DNA of 64,000 nucleotides from Trifolium pratense (lineage: Eukaryota > Streptophyta > Magnoliopsida > Fabales > Fabaceae). The notes under the pieces are model-generated. The model was not told where the DNA came from. It saw nothing but the letters and a program-made list of their open reading frames with translations, and did no database searches. This document shows positions 1 through 9,240 of the stretch, piece by piece (position 1 is the first letter of the stretch; each line of letters starts with the position of its first letter). The stretch is taken from contig NC_060062.1 of the NCBI RefSeq assembly GCF_020283565.1, positions 22,478,127 to 22,542,126 of the forward strand, written 5' to 3'. Both the position numbers and the translations under genes were made by a program.

Positions 1-222
1 TCAGTTACTAGGCTATTGAATCGCAATGCTATGTTTGAATATATAGTGATTGGTGGAATGAGATGGAACATAATGATGAAATGACGTGGAATGTAATAAA
101 CTTATCGTATCAACGTTTAAATATTTTACAATGAAACAATATAAGTTTTCATTCCATTGTTGAATTAGAAGGAAGTATAATAGTAAAATGACATTGGCGA
201 TGATTTTGTTTGTTTTGAATAG

Positions 223-1231
223 GGGATTGGTGTCATGCTTGATGGTCTTTTTGGAACATTGACAGGTTCTACTGTTTCTGTGTAAGTTTAATTCTCACAT
301 TTGAGTTTTAAAATGCAAGTTGCTTCTTGTTTATGATATCTATCTCTCAATCGTAACTTGATGAACATCATGGCCGGTTATTCTAGGGAAAATGTTGGAT
401 TACTTGGACTAACCCGAGTTGGAAGTCGAAGAGTCGTTCAAGTTTCTGCTGGTTTCATGATATTCTTCTCTACTTTAGGTTGGTATAGACAAAATTTTGA
501 AGCTTTTTACCTTTGCGATAAGAACGAATAATGAGAAAAGAAAAGACAAATTCATTTACATGTGGTTTAATTTAAATATCTTTTTCTTCCATTTAGGAAA
601 ATTTGGAGCTGTTTTCGCATCTATACCTTTCCCGATATTTGCTGCACTGTACTGCCTTCTCTTTGGCGTTGTCGGTATGTCATATATCATCTTCTTACGA
701 TTTCATTTACATAGTTTTGTTCATGTATTTACATCTCTACCTTTTGTTTTTCATCAGCTTCAGTTGGAATATCATTTCTTCAGTTCACAAACATGAACTC
801 TATGAGAAATCTTATTATCATTGGCCTTACATTGTTCCTTGGAATATCTGTTCCTCAACTTTTCAATCAGTCCTCGTCTCCTTCGCTTCCCGGATACGTC
901 CATACTAAAGCAGGATGGGTGAGTTTTCATCTGTCAGCTATTTTTACCTGCTCAAAACTTCGACGCCCTTACAATTATACTTTTGCTTTAACATTGCCGT
1001 CATTTTTCATCTTTGCAGTTCAATGCATTCTTAAACACCATATTCTCATCACCAGTAACAGTTGGTTTGATAATAGCGGTGTTGCTCGACAACACTCTTG
1101 AGGTAGAAAAGTCAAAGAAAGATCGAGGGATGCCATGGTGGGTGAAGTTTAGAACATTTAGAGGAGACAATAGAAATGAAGAATTCTATACACTGCCATT
1201 CAATCTCAATAGGTTCTTCCCGCCTAAGTGA
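223..1231 (+). CDS. Nucleobase-ascorbate transporter (NAT/xanthine-uracil permease family), 3' exons only
   Basis: Five exons can be joined in frame: 223-281, 387-478, 597-674, 758-918 and 1019-1231, all with GT-AG introns, ending at TGA 1229-1231. The product contains GIGVMLDGLFGTLTGS, GLTRVGSRRVVQ and KFGAVFASIPFPIFAALYC, which belong to the C-terminal half of plant NAT permeases. These are multi-pass membrane proteins predicted to move purines, uracil or related solutes with protons. Hydrophobic segments alternate with short loops, and the last residues (RFFPPK) match the usual NAT end. The 5' exons lie outside the window; bases 1-222 appear to be intron because no continuing frame enters exon 223. 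The substrate cannot be told from this part. A decayed copy of the 3' end is found at 8359-8800. Confidence 0.9.
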
Positions 1232-1691
1232 TCTTGATGTCGATGATGTGAACCATAACAATTAGATTTTCTTGAAGCTGCACATTTCAGACTTCATGAC
1301 TAACACATGCTATTCTTCCTTCACCACCAACCAAATTTTTTGGAGGCCATGTGTGAAGTTTGGTCCAACATAGGATTAGTAGATGCAAATTTCAATAATT
1401 TCTACCTGCTAATGAGTTCTTTTTTAAGCTGTATATGTCTCAATCGACAACTGAATTTAGTAATTTTGCTATTTAAGTAGTCTTTCTACAATTAACATGG
1501 TGACATAGATGTTTTTGTTTTCATAAGATTTTGATAATGGACTTTAGCTGATAAAATATGAAATGCAATCCTTACTTTCCTTTATAAATAAATGGATGTG
1601 TCCTGGGATAAAATATGATAAAGTCGTATGAAATAGAATTAAATTATTGTACTATTATTTGACTTTATAAATGTTGGGGAAGTTTCTGTGT

Positions 1692-1715
1692 GTATATATA
1701 TATATATATATATAT
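1692..1715. repeat. (TA)n microsatellite
   Basis: About twelve TA dinucleotides in the downstream spacer of the NAT gene. The rest of 1232-2160 is AT-rich with no supportable gene. Confidence 0.9.
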
Positions 1716-1880
1716 CGATAATTTGCGATCGGGAGGGGATTGAAACCACTTGATGCCAGAACTGCCATCCGAACTAGATTAAAAAACCAAAAAATATATA
1801 TAGATAATTTAGCATAGATTTTGAGTTTGTATAGAGAGCACTTATACAAAATATCTTATGACAATATGAAAAGGAGAGAA

Positions 1881-1936
1881 GCTTGTAACACAAGTAAACC
1901 AAGTTAATTAGTTCACTAATTTAAAAGTTTCCCAAG
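1881..1936. pseudogene. Relic resembling the receptor-kinase 3' end
   Basis: This stretch aligns with 9210-9259, the 3' end and flank of the LRR receptor kinase. Both share TTCACTAATTTAAAAGTT and the preceding ACAAGTAAA block, and differ mainly by an 8-base insertion. In the kinase gene the shared block covers its stop codon. It is only about 55 bp, so it shows common origin of the flank and is not a usable gene. Confidence 0.5.
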
Positions 1937-2164
1937 AGATATTATTAAGAAATCTCATACTATTAAAAAATTGTAATGATAATCATAATATTTGTAATAA
2001 TTATACAAAATTGTAAGTGGCAAACACTACTTAAAAATCCACGAGAGAAGATACTCTCCTGTGCACTTTTTCTCCATGCATTTCAACTACTTTTTCCTTT
2101 CTTTTAATTTGTAGATTTATCATTTATATCATTAAAGTAAAATTCGACGGTCTAGATCAACATT

Positions 2165-2290
2165 AGAGACATCCAACTTAACACAAACAATGTAAAGTAT
2201 GAGTTCAAACTTTGATGAATTTAGAATACACTTTAAGTATGGAGAATTAGAGAATCCAAATTCAAATCGACCATCCAATGCTGAGTACCA
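2165..2290. repeat. F-box-cluster flanking repeat, copy A
   Basis: Shares AATGTAAAGTATGAGTTC-like sequence and TTTAGAATACACTTTAAGT with 6735-6850, the 3' border of F-box copy 2. It marks units of the duplicated cluster and has no coding content of its own. Confidence 0.6.
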
Positions 2291-2448
2291 ATTGAATTTT
2301 TTTAAGTGGTATCCTCTTTTTTTTTTTGTGGTGAGCTACCGACCGAAATATATAGTTACTTTTGTCGTTCTGCTATTTTCTCAAACATTGTCCCCTATTT
2401 AAGTAGTTTACAATATTTTTCTCTAAAATTTCTCATTTTATAACACCT

Positions 2449-2462
2449 GCTACTTAAGTAGC
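2449..2462. repeat. Palindrome GCTACTTAAGTAGC with GC-rich flank
   Basis: A 14-base perfect palindrome followed by GCGAGAGTAAAAATAGGGCGCGC. The same palindrome with similar flanks recurs at 15292-15309, 15356-15369, 59530-59547 and 59611-59628. It seems to be part of a dispersed repeat family. Confidence 0.7.
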
Positions 2463-2677
2463 GCGAGAGTAAAAATAGGGCGCGCACCCATGTATAGCAA
2501 GTGTTAATTTTTGTTTCAAAAATATTTAAAGCCCAAACCTTAGAATTCAAATTTCAGAAGAAAAAAAAAAACAAAACCCTCGCAAATTTAAAATACATCC
2601 ACAGTCGCCCTAGCTAGCAACACCGCTAAATTAGGATTTTGTTTTTCTTCAACCTGCCGTCATCGGAGAGATCAGAG

Positions 2678-4440
2678 ATGGAGGAATCGCTGACCAAGGT
2701 TTTAAATTGCGGTTGCGGTCGCGGTCGCGGATGAGGTTGCGGTTGCGGTTGTAGTTGTTGCAAATGCGGTCATTGCGGTTGCTGCAACGCGCAATGCGGT
2801 TGTCACGACATGAAATCATTTTGAAATTTCAGGAGCTATATAAATTGAAACTACTATGTAACTACACTATTTATCCACCATTGCATAGTTTTAGTTTATT
2901 CAATAAACAATAATTTGAATGTATTTAAAATACACGGTTGAAAGATTGTTAAAAGTAAGATTTTTCATTAATTTGACACAAATTAGGATTTGAAGTTCAT
3001 ACATTTTACTTTTTGGAGAGAAAATTTGAATGAGGCTTCCGATGCGGTTGTGATGTGGTTATGATGCAGCTGTACACGTGAATTAAGATCACACCGCAAT
3101 TGCGGTGCGATGCGGTTGCAGTGGCCACCGCATCAGCAGTACTGCGGCCGCAATTGCGGATGCGGACTGCAATTTAAAACCTTGTCGCTGACTGTAACAA
3201 ATGTTGAGGTTAGCAATCATATTCCTGATGATATTATTCTCTCTATTCTCTCCAAACTTCATATCAAATCTTTTAAGCGATTTGAATGTGCAGGTAAATC
3301 ATGGTCCCTCTTATTTGATGACCCTTATTTCATAACTATGTATCGCAACAATTTCTTTTCAAAGGATTGTTGTTATTATGATGATACATGTCTCCTTGTA
3401 GGTGTGACAGAAGATCATTGATACTTCACTTAGTGCTTTAGTACATCATTTGTATTCACTTTCTAGTGAGAACTTTGAGAATTGTGTCAAATTAGATTGG
3501 CTAAATCCATTTCCAGAGGATGAGGATTTGGATCCGGATGGGGATATGGGCTCGTCGTCCTCGGATGACGATAACTCTGGTTTTGGAATCATATAATTTC
3601 CACGAAAGCGAAAGCATTTGGAAACTTATATTGTGGAACCCAACTACTAATGAATTCAAGGTCATTCCTTCTAGCCCTGTTGAGTCTGAACATTTTATGA
3701 AGGGGGGTGTTAATGCCCGTCATCATCTGGTTGGTTATGATCGCATTAAAGATGCTATAAGGTGATTCGGTTCATTGACCATGATAAATATGATCATGAC
3801 AAAGATGAAGACTATGATGACGACTATGATGCCTCACTTGTTTCCTACTGGGAGATATATAGCCTTAACAGTAACCTTTGGAGAGGAAAATTGATGTCGA
3901 CAATGACATGCCTCTTTTTCCTGACAATGACAAACATACCCTCTTACACACAGACGTGTACCTGGATGGAGTGTCTCATTGGTGGGATAAAAATGAAACA
4001 CATAAATATTTGGTGTCATTTGACTTCAGCGATGAATCTTTCACTACAACACCCATACCCTTTTACATATATGATAGTTTTGAGGTCCCCAAAGACTTGG
4101 TGATATTGAATGGATCTATTGCTTTCATATTAAATTATAAAAGGACTTCTACAATTCACATTTCAATCTTGGGTGAACTCGGTGGAAAGGAATCATGGAC
4201 TAAACTCTTCGTTGTTGGACTCTCACCTTGCTTTAATTATCCAATTATAGCGGCGAAGAAGGGAAATATATTGTTTAAAAGTAGAGACAAAAAAAAAAAA
4301 AAAAAGGATTAGTCTGGTTTGATTTAAGTACCGGGATGATCGATAAGATTGATCTTACAACACAACTATCTGGTCGTGTGTCTAGTCGCATATTGTTCGA
4401 TAAAGAAAGCGTTCTTCCAATTGGAGGAATATATGATTAA
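2678..4440 (+). pseudogene. F-box protein pseudogene, copy 1 (split by a hAT-type insertion)
   Basis: The start ATG at 2678 and its first five codons are separated from the rest by an insertion at 2695-3184. After it the frame gives an F-box (NHIPDDIILSILSKLHIKSF, then FECAGKSWSLLFDDPYF), the N-terminal part of plant F-box proteins that bind SKP1 in SCF ubiquitin ligases. The frame stops at 3419-3421. Homology continues in other frames: an acidic linker, SFWEIYSLNSNLW-like sequence near 3845-3890, HISILGELGGKESWTKLF near 4158-4215, and the C-terminal WFDLSTGMIDKIDL near 4317-4358. An A-run at about 4290-4306 accompanies a further frameshift. Bases 4441-4808 are AT-rich 3' flank, part of which is retained in copy 3. 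It is a pseudogene by several independent lesions. Confidence 0.88.
2695..3184. mobile_element. Non-autonomous hAT-type element inserted in F-box copy 1
   Basis: 490 bp bounded by perfect 16-bp terminal inverted repeats, CAAGGTTTTAAATTGC at the left and its reverse complement at the right. It is flanked by the 8-bp direct repeat TCGCTGAC (2687-2694 and 3185-3192). Eight-base target duplications are typical of hAT elements. Subterminal zones are filled with TGCGGT/GCGGTCGCGG repeats on both sides and the centre is AT-rich. No transposase is encoded. F-box copies 2 and 3 provide an uninterrupted version of the site. Confidence 0.92.
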
Positions 4441-4808
4441 ATTTGTTTTCTCTAGTTTTCAATCCAATAGATATATGATTATGGCTATTAGAATTCTAGT
4501 ATATGCAAATTTAAGAAACTGTTTCATAATATGAATTTTGTTTTATCAGTTTTATATTGATGATTTACTCTCTTTCTGCAAACTAATATGATTTTAAGCA
4601 ACATATCTTTGTTTGAATTTCATTACATTCTACCTGAAATATCTATGCCACTATGCTTACCTTTTGAGCTTTTGTTTTTGCTTTTATGTTCCAAATTATC
4701 TAATAAAATCAAGTATACATGCATAAAAGGTAGAATTTGAAATGCATAAAATTGTGTTCAGGTGTTTAAAGTCAAATAACAACATTCTATAAGTGAAACG
4801 TTTCTGTT

Positions 4809-5551
4809 TGTTGGGGTTGATTGTCAACTCCCACATTGCCTAGTTTCTTAAATAAAGAAGGAGGTTGAAAAAAAGCTATTGGAGAAATCCCACATCACTT
4901 AGAGTGGTGAAGCAAGAGGGAAACCAAAGCTATATATTAGACCTAAGTTCTTTGTTTATAATGGCACCAGTCAGTAGCAATTTAAGCTTATATCTGACTT
5001 TTTTGTTTTTCTCTTGTACGATCTTTTATTAGAGTATTGTGAGATGTAGTTAGGTATTTTCTTTGGAGAGTGTGAGTGTACTGGGGTCGTGAGAAGGTTG
5101 AGGGTAGTCTATGTGTTGTAACAATTTTCACATGGTGTTTATTCTCTGGTTATCGGTCTAGACAACGGTCGTGGTTTTTTCTCTGGTTTTGGAGTTTTCA
5201 CGTTATATTCTTGTGTTGTGATTGTGTTATTTTATTTTCTCTGTGCTTGTTATTTTCCAACAAGTGGTATTAGAGTCGTGGTTCGGCTTGGTGGGGGAGC
5301 GGGAGTGGATCCGGTATTGGATCACCTAGAGGATGTGGGAACTCACACTTGGGGGGAGAATGTTGGGTTTCAAGTGTGAGTGATTAAGTCCCACATCTAC
5401 TATGTATGGGAAGAATATTGGATTTATAAGAGAGGTGACCCATTACACTAATGCCTTAAGTTTTTGGGTGGAGATGTGGCGTCTCCCACTCTTGTATGGT
5501 CCTAGAGCATTGTCCCATTGTTTCTCACGAGCTCCCCCGGACTCCCCAACA
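4809..5551 (+). mobile_element. Short LTR-retrotransposon (TRIM-like) remnant
   Basis: Starts TGTTGG and reaches a first terminal unit ending CCAACA at 5262. That is followed by TGGTATTAGAGTC (5265-5277), close to the tRNA-Met primer-binding site of plant Copia and TRIM elements. A purine-rich tract (TTGGGGGGAGAA) near 5350-5361 precedes a second TGTTGGG start, and the segment ends CCAACA at 5551. The flanking 5-mers CTGTT and CTGCT nearly match and could be an old target duplication. There is no gag or pol. The two presumed LTRs resemble each other only weakly. Confidence 0.65.
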
Positions 5552-5690
5552 CTGCTAATAAAAAATATTAGATTTTAAAACCTCGCCAATTTAAAAAACA
5601 TCCACAATAGCCCTAGCTAGCAGCGCCGCTCAATTAGGGTTTGCCTTTCTCATTTTCTTCAACCTACTTTCTGTTGCCGCCATTGGAGAA

Positions 5691-6761
5691 ATGGAGGCAT
5701 CACTGACTTCAACAAATGTTCATGTTAACAATCATATACCCGATGATATTATCTTCTCTATTCTCTCCAAACTTCCTCTCAAATCTTTTAAACAATTTGA
5801 ATGTGTACACAAATCATGGTCCCTCTTATTTGATGATACTTATTTCATAACTATGTACCACAACAATTTATTATCGAATGATTGTTCTTATTATGATGAT
5901 ACATGTCTCCTCGTAGGTGTGACAGAAGGTACTGAATACTACAGGATGGGTGGTGTTTTAGTAGGTGATATGTATTCTCTTTCCGGTGAAAATTTTGAGA
6001 ATAGTGTCAAATTAGATTGGCCAAATCCTCCATTTCCTGAGGATGAGGATTTGGATCTGGATGGGGATGGGGATGAGTATTACATTGGTTTTGGAAAAGT
6101 ATGTGTGCTTTCCACCATTTCGATTGGAAACTTATATTATGGAATCCATGCTACTAATGAATTCAAGGTGATTCCTTCCAGCCTTGACGAGTCAGGAGCT
6201 TTTTTGATGTTGGGGTTTGCTATTCCCCGTTATCATCTAGTTGGTTATGATCACATTAAAGATGACTATAAGGTGATTCGGTTCATGGACTGTGATGGTG
6301 ATGATGATGACGACTATGGTGACGATGATGACGACGACTATGATGACAAAATTGTTTCCTTCTGGGAGATATATAGCCTAAACAGTAACCTTTGGAGGAA
6401 AATTGATGTCGACATGCCTCTTTATTCTACTAAAAAAAACGTGTACATAATGGAGTGTCTCATTGGTGGGATAGAAATGAAACACATTCATATTTGATGT
6501 CATTTGACTTCGACAATGAATCTTTCACTACAACACCCATATCCTAATTACATAGATGATGATAGATTTGGGGTCACCAAAGACTTGGTGATATTCAATG
6601 AATCTATTGCTTTCATATTAAAATATAATAGGGCGTCTACAATTCACATTTCAATTTTGGGTGAGCTCGGTGTAAAGGAATCATGGAGTAAACTCTTCGT
6701 TGTCGGACCCTCACCTTGCCTTAATTACCCAGACAATGTAAAGTATAAGTTCGTATTCTGA
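5691..6761 (+). pseudogene. F-box protein pseudogene, copy 2
   Basis: The frame from ATG 5691 runs for 268 codons. It contains an F-box (NHIPDDIIFSILSKLPLKSF), a WSLLFDDTYF segment, a very acidic stretch (many Asp, about 6285-6350) and FWEIYSLNSNLWRKIDVD. Compared with copy 1, one base is missing near 6447, so the frame goes wrong and stops at 6495-6497. Homology then resumes in another frame (TKDLVIFNESIAFIL, HISILGELGVKESWSKLF) and ends about NYPDN at 6735, where it runs into the repeat also found upstream of copy 1. The C-terminal part seen in copy 1 is absent. If translated, it would be a truncated F-box protein with the SKP1-binding part intact. Confidence 0.82.
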
Positions 6762-7077
6762 TGAAGAAGACGTCCAACTTAACAACATTGAATTTAGAAT
6801 ACACTTTAAGTGTGGACAATTATAGAGAATCTAATTAAATTCAAAGTGACCCTCTAACAATGTCTCTCTGGTGGTAGCTAACTACCAAGTGAACCATTTA
6901 CCGAACATGTAATGGGAAAAACTAACATGTGCCTTAAAACACTTGTTAGTGTACTATAACTTATGTTTTAAGGGCATGACGAATAATAAATTTATCAAGT
7001 GTTTATTTTTGTTTCAAAAATATCTAAAAGCCCTAAACTTAATATTCAAATTTCGAAAGAAGAAAAAAAAAAAAACA
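6735..7077. repeat. F-box-cluster flanking repeat, copy B (5' flank of copy 3)
   Basis: 6735-6850 matches 2165-2290, and 6995-7077 matches 2498-2580, the leader of F-box copy 1 (TTTTTGTTTCAAAAATAT and a following A-run). Copy 2 therefore ends directly in the 5' flank of copy 3, as expected after unequal crossing-over. Confidence 0.65.
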
Positions 7078-7085
7078 TCCGCAGT

Positions 7086-7712
7086 CAGGGGCGATTATGC
7101 CGCCAGGCATGCCCAGCACGTGCCTGGGCTCCCAATTATATAATTTTTTTTTTTAGGGTTCTTACTTTAATCTGAAAATTCGAATGTTTGAGTAAGAATT
7201 AATAAAATTTAAGTGCATATGCATAATCCTCATGAAATTCTGAGCAAAATGGTATATTTACTTGTCCAGTTTGGTGCAAGAATGAAAAATATCGTTTTTT
7301 TATTTTGGTCCAGAGGTTGAAGATGATGAACAGGTTTTTAAGGTTATTTTAATAAAAGCCTATATATATTAAGGAAGCATGATTTTAAACAGAACGCGTA
7401 ACCTGGCCCAGTGGCACTGTGATTTGTTTCTCACATGGGGGACTTGTGTTTAACTCCCACCTCACTCATTTATTTTCTTTCCTTTTTTGTTTTTATTTTC
7501 TTTATTTGTTTATGACTATCAAATATTTAGATTAATTCCTTAAAATTAATTATTTTTATTATAATTTCAGTATATAAATAATATATATTTTATTCGTTAG
7601 AAACGGTCCGATCCGGTTGAATTCCGATCGGAAAACTTTAAACCAATAAATATTCGTACATTTGTGGTTAAAATTGTGCCCAGGCTTAATATTATTCCTG
7701 GAGTCGCCACTG
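7086..7712. mobile_element. Non-autonomous hAT-type element in the leader of F-box copy 3
   Basis: 627 bp with short terminal repeats: CAGGGGCGA at the left, and CAGTGGCGA when the right end is read on the other strand. It is flanked by the 8-bp direct repeat TCCGCAGT (7078-7085 and 7713-7720). The sequence on either side joins to match the leader of copy 1, so the empty site is known from a paralog. The end sequence CAGNGGCGA is common in plant hAT elements. No transposase is encoded. Confidence 0.85.
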
Positions 7713-7784
7713 TCCGCAGTAACCTTAGGTATCAGCTCTGCTCAATTAGATTTTGTTTTTCTTCAACCTGCCGTCATTGGAGAA

Positions 7785-8207
7785 ATGGAGGAACCGCCGA
7801 CCATAACAAATCTTGAGGTTAGCAATCATATTCCTGATGATATTATCCCCTCTATTCTCTCTAAACTTCCTCACAAATCTTTTAAGCGATTTGAATGTGT
7901 ACATAAATCATGGTCCCTCTTATTTGATGATCCTTATTTCATGACAATATACCGCAACAATTTCTTATCTAAGGATTGTTCTTATTACGATGATACATGT
8001 CTTCTCGTAGGGACAAATTATTTTGAACAGTACACTCCAATGGATATTATTTTAGTACATAATTCGTATTCTCTTTCCGGTGAGAATTTTGAAAATAGTG
8101 TCAAATTAGATTTGGTTTGGATTTCATTACATTTTGTGCCTTTGTTTTTTCTTTTATGTTTCAAATTAGCTAATAAAATCAAAGTACACGTTCAGAACAA
8201 AAGGTAG
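7785..8207 (+). pseudogene. F-box protein pseudogene, copy 3 (internal deletion)
   Basis: ATG 7785 opens a 140-codon frame with an F-box (NHIPDDIIPSILSKLPHKSF) and the following WSLLFDDPYF and DCSYYDDTCLLVG segments. After NSVKLDL the sequence jumps to material that, in copy 1, lies in the 3' flank (4610-4735; shared AAAGGTAGAATTTGAAATGCA). A deletion of roughly 1.1 kb thus removed the middle and the C-terminus. The last 30 residues are translated flank and hydrophobic by chance. The F-box is uninterrupted, so a short SKP1-binding peptide is possible but unsupported. Confidence 0.8.
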
Positions 8208-8358
8208 AATTTGAAATGCACTTTCTCAACCGAGTTGATTTGGTAAACAAGAGTTGATTTATTTGCTTTGTTGCATACAAATATACTTGAAGATTGAAAG
8301 TCATAATATACAAGCAGCTATCACAATTTCAGTTAGCTGATGTTTTACATATACTTGG

Positions 8359-8800
8359 ATAACTCGATCTCAATAGGCTCTTTCCACCTACTTGATCTTG
8401 ATGAGGATGTGAAGTATAACAACTAGAATACTAGATTTTCTTGGAGCTGCACATTTCATAATTCATGACAAACATATGCTATTTTTCATATTCACCACCA
8501 ACCGATTTTTTTGTGGTCCATATGTAAAGTTTGGACCAATAGTTTCTGGTGAATTCTTTTGAGATGTAAATTGCAATAGTTTCTGGTAAATTCTGTTTTT
8601 AGCTGTATATGCCTCAACAAATGAATTTAGTAAATTTGGTATTTAAGTAGGTTTGCTATATATAATTGGTGTCGTAGCTGTTTCTGTTTTCATATAAGAT
8701 TTGAGATTTTTCTTTGCAAATGCCTAAACTAACTATAAAGGTCTTATTTGAGATTTTAGCTGATAAAATTTGAAAGGCAGTCCTTACTTTCCTTTTCTGG
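8359..8800 (+). pseudogene. Decayed copy of the NAT 3' end and 3'UTR
   Basis: Matches 1198-1575, covering the last NAT codons and the 3' untranslated region. Shared blocks include TCTCAATAGG at the coding end, AGCTGCACATTTCA, TTCACCACCAACC, AGCTGTATATG and the segment before CTTACTTTCCTTT. The coding end is frameshifted. No upstream exon is present between F-box copy 3 and this relic. Confidence 0.75.
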
Positions 8801-8844
8801 CATTTCCTTTGTATATGCGTTTGAGATCATAGTGAGTTTAAGAA

Positions 8845-9092
8845 AATCACGGTAGCATCACGAATCCATAATGTTGTTGAGACTCCAAAGTGTAGCTTTT
8901 CCAAATTCACACTGTGATTTTGTCAAACTCACTGCAAATCCAAATATCCACACGTAGGCGTTTCAATAGCATTGTGAAAATCATTGTGGCATCATGATTT
9001 TGTTGAGACCCTAAAGAGTAGATTTTGGAAAATCATTGTAGCTCACTGTGATTTTTCCCTACTCACAGCGAGTTCAAACATGCACACATAGG
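8845..9092. repeat. Two tandem MITE-like units (AATCACGGT family)
   Basis: Two diverged units of about 120 bp in the same orientation. Both have AAATCA(C/T)(G/T)GT, TTGTTGAGAC, a TCACTGTGATTTTT-like block and an end near AACATGCACACATAGG. Related words occur in the MITE at 16693-16820 and around 18380-18480. Confidence 0.5.
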
Positions 9093-9240
9093 TGATTGAA
9101 TTGATTTATTAATAGTCTATTTGAGCTTACACCCTTAATAGTTAGCACACAAGATAATAAAGATGACAGAATCTCAAACACATTATTAGTAGCACAAAAA
9201 AAAAACAGTGAAACTTGCAATACAAGTAAAACAAAGTTCA

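Noticed and set aside
1..222. A further NAT exon at the left edge
   Set aside because: No frame joins exon 223 without stops, and the sequence has intron-like composition.
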